NCBI GenBank assembly: GCA_021798275.1
Contig: JAJZMK010000141.1
Location: forward strand, 1 to 50,281
DNA: 50,281 bases
Direction of reading: 5' to 3'
Origin: Actinomycetes bacterium
GTDB lineage: Bacteria; Actinomycetota; Acidimicrobiia; Acidimicrobiales; Bog-793
A model generated the notes under the pieces. That model was not told the origin of the DNA. It did not search any database and saw only the letters and a program-made list of their open reading frames with translations. Below are positions 1 to 7,897 of this stretch, in pieces. Position 1 is the stretch's first letter. Every line of letters starts with the position of its first letter. The translations under genes were made by a program, and so were the position numbers.

Positions 1-72
1 GTTAGACTGACAGCCTTTAGAGACCTGCTTAGAGACAAAGGAATTTCGGTTTCCGAACGAGAAGCACTTTGA
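1..72 (+). CDS. C-terminal end of an upstream gene (partial, unidentified)
   Basis: Frame 1 is open from the left edge to a TGA at 70-72 and would encode the last 23 residues of a protein, ending in SEREAL. The stop lies 57 bases before tsaB on the same strand. In many actinobacteria tsaE or alr sits here, so tsaE is a reasonable guess, but the fragment carries no diagnostic motif and a chance open frame of this length is possible. Confidence 0.35.
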   Translation, partial: VRLTAFRDLLRDKGISVSEREAL

Positions 73-129
73 AAAGCGGCTTTAACGGGTAAATATCATA
101 TAGCTTGGCGTGAATTGTTTTAGATAACT

Positions 130-1092
130 ATGGATCGATCAAATACTTACAAAAAGCCGGCCAAACTGCTGGCAATCGAAACTGCGACTTTTGAGGTCGC
201 CGCCGCTGTCGTATCCGGCGACGACCTGCTAGGATCGCTTTCTCATCAGACTGGCCAACGCCACGTGGAAGAACTATTTCCGATGATAGACGAGCTTTTG
301 GAAACCACCGGTTGTCCGGCAAGCGAACTGGATGGCATCGTTGTGGACATCGGCCCCGGACTCTTTACGGGACTTCGTGTGGGGATAGCGGCGGCTAAAG
401 TTATGGCTTACGGACTTTCCAAAGTGGTTATCCCTATTACCGGGACTGTGGTACTTGCCGAAGCTCTCAAACAAAAGATTTTTGCCGACCACCAAGCTAT
501 GCTCGCTGATGTGTCACAGACGGTTCTTATTATTACGGTTTTAGACGTAAGAAGGGGCGAAGTGGCTTTCGAAATGAGCTCTTCGGTACTACATAATTCC
601 ACTATCCAAAACGATCGATCAGAATATATAGACACGTCATTTACCAATAATGGCGACTGTATCACCGATCAAGAAGACTTTTTAAAAAGAGAACTCGCTA
701 CAGGCAACCTTCAGATAGCTACACCGGAGCTTTTTTCTCAATATTTAAAGAAAATAACCGGGCAAATTATTTCTTATCAAAACAATGTAGTTTCTCGTGA
801 TAAAGACACTAAGTCATATTCGAAGAATTGGAAAGTAGTTGTTGGCGGAAGCGGTATAGTCCGCTATCGCGATGTCATTGAGAGAGATTTCAAGGAGACA
901 TCTGATTTTGTCCGGGATCATCTGATTATCTGCGACGAGCCAAATGTGCCTCCGGTCGACGTCCTTGCTCAACTAGGTCATAAATCTTTTATACGCGGTG
1001 ATTATGTGCAGCCATCTCTTGTGAAACCGGTTTATCTCCGAGAGGCAGATGCTAAAGCCGGGGCTTGGAAAGGAGCGACGGCTAAGCCGTAA
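130..1092 (+). CDS. tsaB: tRNA threonylcarbamoyladenosine biosynthesis protein TsaB
   Basis: TsaB is the inactive ASKHA-fold partner of TsaD in the cytoplasmic complex that makes t6A at position 37 of ANN-decoding tRNAs. The N-terminus shows the family pattern LLAIETATFEVAAAVV, and the HVEELFPMIDELL and DIGPGLFTGLRVGIAAAK motifs follow at about residues 35-95. At 320 residues it is longer than the usual 220-240; the excess lies roughly between residues 140 and 230, a polar stretch rich in Asn, Ser and Lys with no recognisable motif. No Shine-Dalgarno is obvious before the ATG. It is followed by rimI and tsaD, the classic actinobacterial neighbours. Confidence 0.92.
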   Translation: MDRSNTYKKPAKLLAIETATFEVAAAVVSGDDLLGSLSHQTGQRHVEELFPMIDELLETTGCPASELDGIVVDIGPGLFTGLRVGIAAAKVMAYGLSKVVIPITGTVVLAEALKQKIFADHQAMLADVSQTVLIITVLDVRRGEVAFEMSSSVLHNSTIQNDRSEYIDTSFTNNGDCITDQEDFLKRELATGNLQIATPELFSQYLKKITGQIISYQNNVVSRDKDTKSYSKNWKVVVGGSGIVRYRDVIERDFKETSDFVRDHLIICDEPNVPPVDVLAQLGHKSFIRGDYVQPSLVKPVYLREADAKAGAWKGATAKP

Positions 1093-1215
1093 GGTGTCTG
1101 TCCGTATTGCTAGACAGAAATACCTTCCTACCCAAACGACTCTTTTGGTAAATATGCAAAGATATAGAGATATGTATTTCAGCGTGTCTGTCTTTGAATA
1201 TGCTAGAAATAGAGA

Positions 1216-1842
1216 GTGGATTTTTTAAAATCTATTAAAATAAGCCATACTCCTACACAACCTGTCGCGGGAGAAAACTATCAGGTGTCGATCCTCAAAA
1301 TGAGGAAGTCCGATATCAAACAAGTGCTTGTCATCGAACAGACAGTTTTCCCCCGACCCTGGTCGGCCGCACTTTATGAGAGCGAACTTGAACAGCCCGA
1401 TACCCGTTGCTACTATGTGGCCAAAGTCGGTAGATCTGTCATAGGCTATATAGGATATATGGTTGTCTTGGATGAGTCGCACATCACCACTTTGGCGGTG
1501 GATCAGAAATGGCACCGAAACGGTCTTGGAATGCTCCTTTTATTCCAGGTGGCAAAAGACGCCGAGCGTTTAAATTTAAAAGCCATGACATTGGAAGTCA
1601 GGACCGCCAATATAGCAGCTCAGCAACTTTACTTTAAATTCGGATTTTTGCCCATTGGGGTAAGGAAAAATTATTACGCCGAAATCAACGAAGACGCCAT
1701 CGTGATGTGGGCAGACTCAATTCAGTCCGAGGAGTATCGGGTTAGGTTGGAAGATATCATGAAATGCCTGGAAGAAAAAGCAAATTTGCGTTTTGGACTG
1801 GAGTCAAAAGCGGTGATAACGCTCAATAGTATAGATCAATAA
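1216..1842 (+). CDS. rimI: Ribosomal-protein-alanine N-acetyltransferase RimI
   Basis: A GNAT-family acetyltransferase expected to transfer acetyl from acetyl-CoA to the N-terminus of ribosomal protein S18. Visible are the motif-A-like acetyl-CoA loop around HITTLAVDQKWHRNGLGMLL (residues about 93-112) and the typical EVRTANIAAQQLYFKFGF followed by GVRKNYYAEINEDAIVMW, the RimI C-terminal signature. The first about 25 residues and the last about 35 lie outside the GNAT core. GTG at 1216 is the first start in frame; the purine-rich AGAGA just before it is a poor ribosome site, so the exact start is uncertain. It lies between tsaB and tsaD, the usual actinobacterial order. Confidence 0.9.
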   Translation: MDFLKSIKISHTPTQPVAGENYQVSILKMRKSDIKQVLVIEQTVFPRPWSAALYESELEQPDTRCYYVAKVGRSVIGYIGYMVVLDESHITTLAVDQKWHRNGLGMLLLFQVAKDAERLNLKAMTLEVRTANIAAQQLYFKFGFLPIGVRKNYYAEINEDAIVMWADSIQSEEYRVRLEDIMKCLEEKANLRFGLESKAVITLNSIDQ

Positions 1843-1899
1843 CATAGAATAGAGAGCTCCGGAAATATTTCTGACGTTTAAGGATTTGGTACAAAAAAC

Positions 1900-2916
1900 A
1901 TGAACAGAATTTTGGGCATAGAAACCTCTTGTGACGAAACGGCGGCGGCTGTTGTCGAAGGAGGCAACCGGATTTTGTCCTCTATAGTTTCAAGTCAAGT
2001 ACTGTTACACGCCGACTTTGGCGGCGTCGTTCCGGAGATAGCCTCCCGCTCTCACTTGGAAGCCATTACCTACGTCATCGATGAAGCTCTTACAAAAGCC
2101 GGTCTGGCTAAAAACGGGGACGGTATAGACGCGATAGCCGTCACCAATGGGCCCGGTCTGATAGGTGCCCTCATGGTAGGTCTGGCGGCGGCAAAGGCTT
2201 TGTCGCTGGCCTGGGATAAGCCGTTCGTGGCCGTCAATCATCTCGAGGGTCATTTGTATGCATCGCTATTGGAGGATGCCAACATCGAGATGCCGGCAAT
2301 AGTGGAACTGGTCTCCGGTGGGCATACTCTTTTGATCCTTATGTCGGCTCCTGGTCAATATCAGATTCTGGGTTCGACCGTGGACGATGCAGCCGGGGAA
2401 GCTTTTGACAAGGTAGCGCGTTTCTTGCATCTCGGCTACCCCGGTGGCCCCGCCATCGAGAAGATCGCCGCCGAGGGTAACGATAAGTCTGTTCAATTTC
2501 CGCGTCCTATGCTCGGTCAGGGACTGGATATGTCATTTAGCGGCTTAAAAACGGCCGTTGTGAATTTTGCCAAGAAAAATCCGACCTTTCCGGTTGCAGA
2601 TATTGCGGCATCTTTTCAGCGTTGTGTGGCGGACGTATTGGTGAGTAAAGCGGTAGCGGCATTGGAGTTGACGGGGGCAAAAAGTATCTGTTTGGCAGGA
2701 GGTGTCGGGGCCAATACTTTATTGAGAGAGGAACTGAAAAAAGCTGCCTCGCATTTACATATAAAGTGTTATCTGCCGTCAAAATCCATGTGTACCGATA
2801 ACGCGGCAATGATAGCGGCGGCCGGTTATTACCGGTTGCAAGCCGGTCCTCCGAGCTTACTTAACGTAAGCGCCGTTGCCAATTTGTCTCTATCTGGGAC
2901 TTTCGAGGGTAACTAA
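1900..2916 (+). CDS. tsaD: tRNA N6-adenosine threonylcarbamoyltransferase TsaD
   Basis: The catalytic subunit that moves the threonylcarbamoyl group from TC-AMP to A37 of tRNA. The protein is 338 residues, the normal family length. It opens with ILGIETSCDETAAAVV and carries the metal-binding HLEGH motif at about residues 113-117, GGHTLL at about 140, the DDAAGEAFDKVAR segment, LAGGVGANTLLREEL and a C-terminal CTDNAAMIAAAG with the conserved metal-ligand Asp. It is separated from rimI by 57 bases and is followed by a strong inverted repeat, so it probably ends the tsaB-rimI-tsaD transcription unit. Confidence 0.97.
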   Translation: MNRILGIETSCDETAAAVVEGGNRILSSIVSSQVLLHADFGGVVPEIASRSHLEAITYVIDEALTKAGLAKNGDGIDAIAVTNGPGLIGALMVGLAAAKALSLAWDKPFVAVNHLEGHLYASLLEDANIEMPAIVELVSGGHTLLILMSAPGQYQILGSTVDDAAGEAFDKVARFLHLGYPGGPAIEKIAAEGNDKSVQFPRPMLGQGLDMSFSGLKTAVVNFAKKNPTFPVADIAASFQRCVADVLVSKAVAALELTGAKSICLAGGVGANTLLREELKKAASHLHIKCYLPSKSMCTDNAAMIAAAGYYRLQAGPPSLLNVSAVANLSLSGTFEGN

Positions 2917-2935
2917 ATACGTCGAGCAATCTCTA

Positions 2936-2969
2936 CAAAGAAGACGGGCTGTAAATACCGTCTTCTTTG
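2936..2969 (+). terminator. Terminator-like hairpin after tsaD
   Basis: A perfect 12-bp inverted repeat, CAAAGAAGACGG (2936-2947) and CCGTCTTCTTTG (2958-2969), with a 10-nt loop starts 19 bases after the tsaD stop. The 3' arm is T-rich but no clean U-tract follows, so it is either a weak intrinsic terminator or an mRNA 3'-end hairpin. Confidence 0.6.
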
Positions 2970-3052
2970 GAGTATTTGATTGGTGATAGTATTTTGGGCT
3001 CCCATCTTTGGACACGATAGTATTTCTTATCAGGAATCAGCTATTTTGGATT

Positions 3053-3103
3053 TACTATATCAGGATAACCTGATATAGTAAATCAGGTTATCCTGATATA
3101 GTA
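3053..3103. promoter_or_regulatory. Double palindromic operator upstream of the Nramp gene
   Basis: A 28-bp palindrome TACTATATCAGG-ATAA-CCTGATATAGTA occupies 3053-3080. Its 22-bp portion at 3053-3074 is repeated as a perfect reverse complement at 3082-3103 after a 7-base spacer. Each arm contains a core, TCAGGATAACCTGA or TCAGGTTATCCTGA, that resembles the TTAGGTTAACCTAA-type boxes of DtxR/IdeR/MntR/TroR metalloregulators. The array ends 18 bases before the TTG start of the metal transporter, a position suited to repression. No regulator gene is next to it. It could alternatively fold as an RNA hairpin; the operator reading is inference. Confidence 0.6.
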
Positions 3104-3121
3104 TTTGCCTAGGAGAGTAGT

Positions 3122-4417
3122 TTGGAAAATTCGCTACCGGCACCATGCGCCATACAAGACGCGCCTCATGACGCAAGTGAAGATTTACCGATGGGCCGCA
3201 GGCGTTTTTCCAAAATAGCTTTTCTCGCAATCTGGGGACCGGGATTGATTGTCATGCTGGCCGATACCGATATAGGCAGTCTTGTCACCGCTGCGCAGTC
3301 GGGAGCCGAACTCGGTTATAAAATGATCTTACCTAATCTAATTTTAATCCCCATTTTATATGTGGTCCAGGAGATGACAATACGACTCGGTATCGTTACC
3401 GGTAAAGGTCACGGAGCTTTGATTCGCGAGTACTTCGGGAAATGGTGGGGCCTTTTATCGGCAGGCACTCTGTTTGCCACATCGATCGGAGCGTTGCTCA
3501 CTGAATTTGCCGGAGTGGCCGGCGTCGGTGAAATATTTAATATATCTCCCAGAATAACCGTTCCTGTAGCGGCGGCTTTTTTGATCGGTATCGCCCTGAC
3601 GGGTAGCTATCGTCGGGTGGAGAGGATAGGAGTGGCTCTTGGCCTTGCCGAACTTGTTTTCATTCCCGCTGTGTTGATGTCACATCCAAACACCCATGAA
3701 ATATTGACCGCTCTCAGCCAGGTGTCGGTACACAATCATTCTTATATGATTCTCCTTGCCGCCAACATAGGTGCCGTTATCATGCCCTGGATGATATTTT
3801 ATCAGCAGGGAGCGGTAATAGATAAGAAGCTTTCCGTAAAGCAAATAAGGAACGAGAGACGAGACACCGCTTTCGGGGCTTTTCTGACACAGCTGATCGC
3901 TGTTGCCGTCGTCATTGTCTTTGCCGCCACTGTAGGTATGCATGGGGTTTCTTCTTCTCTGACAACCGTGGGAAGTCTGGAGCATGGTCTGCAGCCTTAT
4001 TTGGGGGCTACGGCTGCAAAGATCATATTGGCCACTGCTTTGACAGGCGGGGCCCTAGTGGCCGCCCTGGTGGCTTCTTTGGCCGGAGCTTGGGGATTAT
4101 CCGAGGTCTTTGGGTGGAAGCACACCTTGAATGAAAAACCCAATAAGGGAAATATCAGGTTTTACGGTGTCTATACACTGATACATGTAGTCGGAGCTTT
4201 TATTGTCTTGGCAAATCTTGACTTGGTCGCATTGGTGATCAACGTGGAGGTCATGAACGCCCTATTGTTGCCGATTGTGATAGGGTTTCTCCTCCTCCTC
4301 GAAGCAAAAGCAATTCCCGCGCAATACAGAATGAAAGGCACTTACCGCGTTGTGGTCATTACTTTATGTCTTGTAGTGGTAGGCTTTGGTCTCTATACAA
4401 TCCCAACCGTTATTTAG
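3122..4417 (+). CDS. Nramp-family divalent metal transporter (divergent subgroup)
   Basis: An integral membrane protein of 431 residues with about 11 hydrophobic segments of the Nramp/SLC11 fold, expected to move a divalent cation such as Mn2+, Fe2+ or Mg2+ across the inner membrane with or without protons. TM1 reads GPGLIVMLADTDIGSLVTAA, so the canonical DPGN metal-binding motif is replaced by DTDIG; TM6 reads MPWMIFYQQGAVID where classic Nramps have MPH. These changes place it in a divergent subgroup whose substrate cannot be told from sequence. TTG is taken as the start because AGGAG at 3111-3115 precedes it at 6 bases. The double palindrome just upstream suggests metal-dependent repression. 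Confidence 0.85.
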   Translation: MENSLPAPCAIQDAPHDASEDLPMGRRRFSKIAFLAIWGPGLIVMLADTDIGSLVTAAQSGAELGYKMILPNLILIPILYVVQEMTIRLGIVTGKGHGALIREYFGKWWGLLSAGTLFATSIGALLTEFAGVAGVGEIFNISPRITVPVAAAFLIGIALTGSYRRVERIGVALGLAELVFIPAVLMSHPNTHEILTALSQVSVHNHSYMILLAANIGAVIMPWMIFYQQGAVIDKKLSVKQIRNERRDTAFGAFLTQLIAVAVVIVFAATVGMHGVSSSLTTVGSLEHGLQPYLGATAAKIILATALTGGALVAALVASLAGAWGLSEVFGWKHTLNEKPNKGNIRFYGVYTLIHVVGAFIVLANLDLVALVINVEVMNALLLPIVIGFLLLLEAKAIPAQYRMKGTYRVVVITLCLVVVGFGLYTIPTVI

Positions 4418-4437
4418 AAGTTAGGCAGATTATAAAG

Positions 4438-4483
4438 CCATCTTTGCAGAGATGGGACGATACAATTCTTGTGGCATGAGAAT
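4438..4483. terminator. Two small hairpins between convergent genes
   Basis: CCATCT-TTGCAG-AGATGG (4438-4455) and AATTCT-N9-AGAATT (about 4463-4483) lie between the stop codons of the Nramp gene and the minus-strand reductase. Each has only a 6-bp stem and no U-tract is attached, so a terminator role is a weak inference from their convergent position. Confidence 0.3.
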
Positions 4484-4487
4484 TACG

Positions 4488-5774
4488 TTATTCAGGTATA
4501 TTTTTTGATAATTTAGCTGCAACTTTTAGAATTGTTTCGGCTATACCTATATCATCTTCTGACATTAAATTAGACATTATTTTTAATAAAATAGTCATTA
4601 CGGTTTTGGAATACATTCCGGTTGAAATAAGTATCCGTAAAACTTCAGGGTTACCCATGAGTCTTAAAAATAAGCGCGCCACTTTGTAATAGGAGCCGTA
4701 ATGCATATCCAGCATGTCGTTGTAACCGTATAAGAGAGCGGGGTTATCGCCGGCAAAAGCTTCACTGATCGCGGCGGCTGCTAAACGTCCGGACTCATAT
4801 CCATATGCTATTCCTTCGCCGTTGAACGGGTTGATAAGTCCTCCGGCATCGCCGACGACAAGGTATCTTTGCCCTACCAAATGGCTACTTGACATTCCCA
4901 TCGGCAATTTCCCTCCGGTCGGTTCGCCGATGCGGCTTTCCGGTGACAGACCCCAGGAAGACGGAGCTTGCCTGGTAAAAGTGTTGAGTAAATTCGTGGT
5001 ATTGACTTCTTTCCATTTGGCCATGGTAGAAACCAAACCTATACCGACATTTACTCGTCCGTCACCCAGGGGGAAAATCCAGCCGTAACCGGGCAACAGA
5101 AGATTATTTTCGTCGCGTATATCGAGCTGAGATTCGATATAGGGATCATGGCTTCGCGGGGAAGAATAGTAGCCGCGGATAGCCAATCCAAAAGGAAGCT
5201 GTCTGTTCCTTTTGACCTGCAGCGAACGGCCTATTCGGGCGTTAGCCCCTTCGGCTATTATGAGGTAGCGGGCCGTTATCTCCGATACGGTGTCTCGTTG
5301 TTTATCTTTGACCAGTATTTTGACATGATCCTCTTTCGGCTCAGCGGCTATGGCTTCGCAGGCCTGCCATACCTTTGCGCCGGTCTTTTCCGTATTAGCC
5401 AAGACAAGTTCATCCAAGTCGTAACGCGTAATAACGTATCCGTGCTCCGGTAAGCCGGGTACTTTCGGCCAATCCATAGTCAGTTCTTTGCCAAAGGCGC
5501 GCGTTCTCAAGCCAAAGTATTTGTGGGCAAAAGATAGGGGTTCGGTCATTCCCATATCAAAGAGCTGGCGTAGGGAGCGGGGCGTAAGTCCGTCGCCACA
5601 GGTTTTTTCTCGCGGAAAGGTCTTTTTCTCGACAAGTAAAGTATCGTAACCGTTTGAGGCCAGCCAAAAAGCGGCGGAAGCCCCGGAAGGCCCTCCCCCT
5701 ATTACCAATACGTCGCAAGCGAGATTGGTCGGCCTCTCCGGCAGGAGCAGAACGTCATTGTTAGCAATTTCCAC
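4488..5774 (-). CDS. Geranylgeranyl reductase family FAD-dependent oxidoreductase (MenJ-like)
   Basis: A 428-residue flavoprotein of the geranylgeranyl reductase family. The N-terminal dinucleotide fold is clear (VLVIGGGPSGASAAFWLA, about residues 24-41), followed by EKTCGDGLTPRSL and the FAD-contacting GDAGGLINPFNGEGIAYG near residue 310. Relatives saturate prenyl chains of menaquinone (MenJ of mycobacteria) or of archaeal lipids. Divergence from the complex I operon makes a role in tuning the menaquinone pool attractive, but the substrate is inferred. The start is GTG; no Shine-Dalgarno is seen, but TAATAT on the minus strand (5781-5786) sits exactly 6 bases upstream, which would fit a leaderless transcript. 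Confidence 0.85.
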   Translation of the reverse strand: MEIANNDVLLLPERPTNLACDVLVIGGGPSGASAAFWLASNGYDTLLVEKKTFPREKTCGDGLTPRSLRQLFDMGMTEPLSFAHKYFGLRTRAFGKELTMDWPKVPGLPEHGYVITRYDLDELVLANTEKTGAKVWQACEAIAAEPKEDHVKILVKDKQRDTVSEITARYLIIAEGANARIGRSLQVKRNRQLPFGLAIRGYYSSPRSHDPYIESQLDIRDENNLLLPGYGWIFPLGDGRVNVGIGLVSTMAKWKEVNTTNLLNTFTRQAPSSWGLSPESRIGEPTGGKLPMGMSSSHLVGQRYLVVGDAGGLINPFNGEGIAYGYESGRLAAAAISEAFAGDNPALLYGYNDMLDMHYGSYYKVARLFLRLMGNPEVLRILISTGMYSKTVMTILLKIMSNLMSEDDIGIAETILKVAAKLSKNIPE

Positions 5775-6025
5775 AAAGAAATATTACAGCTTATCGACGT
5801 CTGATTCAGTCGTGATATGTCGGATTGACGTAGTTATATCTGTTTAACGCATAAGACGGTTATTTCGTTGCTTCTTATGAATATCCTTTGTCCTGCAATG
5901 GTCTTTTCCCCTGTATTCAATGGTTTAGACCCGATGAGAGAGAAGTAAAAAGCTGTTTTGGGATCAAGAGTCGGAGCAATTTCCCGAGTATTTTAGAATT
6001 TTTTCTAAATAATGCAGTTTTCAGT

Positions 6026-6054
6026 TTGGCATATGGCTGGATTCGTGATAAAAA
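6026..6054 (+). promoter_or_regulatory. Putative nuo operon promoter
   Basis: TTGGCA (6026-6031) and TAAAAA (6049-6054) are separated by 17 bases and end 9 bases before the nuoA ATG. No Shine-Dalgarno is visible before that ATG, so transcription from this site would yield a nearly or fully leaderless nuo mRNA, as is common in actinobacteria. The hexamers match the consensus only in part. The whole divergent interval 5775-6063 holds no convincing gene. Confidence 0.35.
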
Positions 6055-6063
6055 TTATTAGCA

Positions 6064-6522
6064 ATGGGAAGTCTTGACAGTTACCTACCGATATTTTTAT
6101 TGGCCGTTCTGGCTATAGCTTTTGCCGCCTTGTCACTGCTGGCGTCAAAGTTATTGGCACCGCAGAGGCCTACCGTTGCCAAAGAAGCACCTTATGAATG
6201 TGGAATAGTCCCGACTTATGAACCTCCGCAACGTTTTCCGGTGCGTTTTTACCTCGTCGCCATGGTATTTGTTATTTTCGACGTAGAGGTTATTTTTCTG
6301 TTTCCGTTCGCCGTAATATACAATCAATTAGGAAGATTTGGCCTAATCGAGATTATAGTCTTTGCCATAGCAGTCTTTTTCGCTTTCATCTATTTGCTGG
6401 CCAGCGGAGCTTTAGACTGGGGACCGGTAAAGATGATCAAACCGAGTACATATGCCAAAGAGCTGCGTACCACACAAGGGACTGTCAAGAGGTACGGGTC
6501 CGATACAAACCGCGCCGCATAA
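6064..6522 (+). CDS. nuoA: NADH-quinone oxidoreductase subunit A
   Basis: A small membrane-arm subunit of complex I with three predicted transmembrane segments (about residues 7-27, 66-88 and 94-115). The conserved loop reads PYECGIVPTYEPPQRFPVRFYL, containing the family ECG and the RF/R-FY pattern, followed by FVIFDVEVIFLFPFAV with the buried acidic residues of TM2. It has a roughly 35-residue polar C-terminal tail that most homologues lack. It opens the 14-gene nuo operon, 185 bases before nuoB, the widest gap in the operon. Confidence 0.96.
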   Translation: MGSLDSYLPIFLLAVLAIAFAALSLLASKLLAPQRPTVAKEAPYECGIVPTYEPPQRFPVRFYLVAMVFVIFDVEVIFLFPFAVIYNQLGRFGLIEIIVFAIAVFFAFIYLLASGALDWGPVKMIKPSTYAKELRTTQGTVKRYGSDTNRAA

Positions 6523-6707
6523 TACCAAGACGTATTTTTATCCTTGCGGTATGGGTATTTTAGATAGTGCAATTTACGGCCGCTACTTTGACAGATAAAT
6601 TGCCTCGGTTTTTTATATGGAAGACGTCTTTTGGGTAAGCTATGAAAGGCTTGACCGGAAATTATGCGCAAATAGGAAAGGGATGATGGAATGTTGAGGA
6701 GGTCAGA

Positions 6708-7292
6708 GTGTCTTCTTGGAAAGGTCTAGAGTCTTTAAGCCACAATTTTCTCACCGGTACGCTGGAGGAATTTGTTAAGTGGTCGCGCAAGTCAAGTATG
6801 TGGCCGGCGACGTTCGGGTTAGCGTGCTGTGCTATAGAAATGATGGCAGCCGGTGCGGCTGATTTTGACTTGGCCAGATTCGGTATGGAAGTCTTTCGAC
6901 CGTCTCCCCGCCAATCTGACCTGATGATAGTGGCCGGCAGGCTTTCTCAAAAAATGGCTCCCGTCTTGCGCCAGGTATACGATCAGATGGTCGAGCCAAA
7001 ATGGGTGATTTCCATGGGCGTATGCGCATCAACGGGCGGCATGTTCAATAACTATGCCATAGTACAGGGAGTAGATGAAATAGTACCCGTCGATGTCTAT
7101 GCTCCCGGGTGTCCTCCCGCTCCGGAAACGCTTATCCATGCCATATTAACCTTGCATGAAAAAGTAATGTCCGGTGAAATTACCAGAAGAAGGCAGCAAC
7201 AAAACGGCGGTGCCGGTATAGATCTGTCGGCTGAAACACCGGGATGGGTAAAACCTCAGGCCAATCCGGTTAGAATCGGGACTCCAAAATAG
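6708..7292 (+). CDS. nuoB: NADH-quinone oxidoreductase subunit B (cluster N2)
   Basis: The peripheral-arm subunit that holds the terminal [4Fe-4S] cluster N2 and delivers electrons to the quinone. The ligands are visible as the tandem cysteines in [14 protein letters not shown], a third in [15 protein letters not shown] and a fourth in [14 protein letters not shown]. The R-P-S-P-R-Q-S-D-L segment near residue 65 is also typical. The GTG start is supported by GAGGAGG placed just upstream. The gene overlaps nuoC by one base. About 25 residues at the C-terminus extend past the usual end. Confidence 0.97.
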   Translation: MSSWKGLESLSHNFLTGTLEEFVKWSRKSSMWPATFGLACCAIEMMAAGAADFDLARFGMEVFRPSPRQSDLMIVAGRLSQKMAPVLRQVYDQMVEPKWVISMGVCASTGGMFNNYAIVQGVDEIVPVDVYAPGCPPAPETLIHAILTLHEKVMSGEITRRRQQQNGGAGIDLSAETPGWVKPQANPVRIGTPK

Positions 7293-7825
7293 TGACCGTA
7301 GAAGATCAGAACATCGAAGACAGGCCGGCAGAAAACGATATCGTAGCATCTTTGCCTATCAAAGGTCTTATATATACAGAATCTGCGGGCACGGTAACAT
7401 TTTTCCCGTCACAGTCCCAATATCTTGAATTGACAAACGCTCTCAAGGGAGCGTCTTTTGTGACCTGTTCCGATTTATGTGCGGTTGACTATCTACGTCA
7501 TTTGGAAAGACCGCTTCCAAGCGGTGTATCCCCCGAACGTTTTGAAGTCGTAGTTCAGTTGCTTTCACTTTCCAGAAAGCAAAGGGTTAGGATTAGGTTA
7601 CAGATACCGGAAGAAAATCCGCATGCTCCCAGTCTGTTTTATATATACCCGGGAGCAGAGAATATGGAAAGGGAAGCTTTTGACTTGATGGGTATAGTGT
7701 TTGACGAGCATCCCGATATGACCAGAATCTTGATGCCCCACGATTGGGAGGGTCATCCTCTGCGCAAAGACTACTCCGTAGGTAGAGTGCCGGTACAGTT
7801 CAAAGAAGCACCGGGGCCGAGATGA
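7292..7825 (+). CDS. nuoC: NADH-quinone oxidoreductase subunit C (30 kDa)
   Basis: A soluble peripheral-arm subunit that packs against NuoD near the quinone site and binds no cofactor. The signature YPGAENMEREAFDLMGIVFDEHPDMTRILMP and HDWEGHPLRKDY near residues 115-162 identify the 30-kDa family. The N-terminal 25 residues are variable. It begins with GTG overlapping the nuoB stop by one base, implying translational coupling, and lies 72 bases ahead of nuoD. Confidence 0.95.
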   Translation: MTVEDQNIEDRPAENDIVASLPIKGLIYTESAGTVTFFPSQSQYLELTNALKGASFVTCSDLCAVDYLRHLERPLPSGVSPERFEVVVQLLSLSRKQRVRIRLQIPEENPHAPSLFYIYPGAENMEREAFDLMGIVFDEHPDMTRILMPHDWEGHPLRKDYSVGRVPVQFKEAPGPR

Positions 7826-7897
7826 CGGGCATTTGTTCCGGCTTGATGTTGATCCGCAGGCCCACAACGGCCGCAGGATTGTAAAGGAGATAAATCG

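Noticed and set aside
3053-3103. Simple intrinsic terminator before the Nramp gene
   Set aside because: The structure abuts the ribosome site of the next gene, is separate from the hairpin already following tsaD, and lacks a U-tract; an operator fits better.
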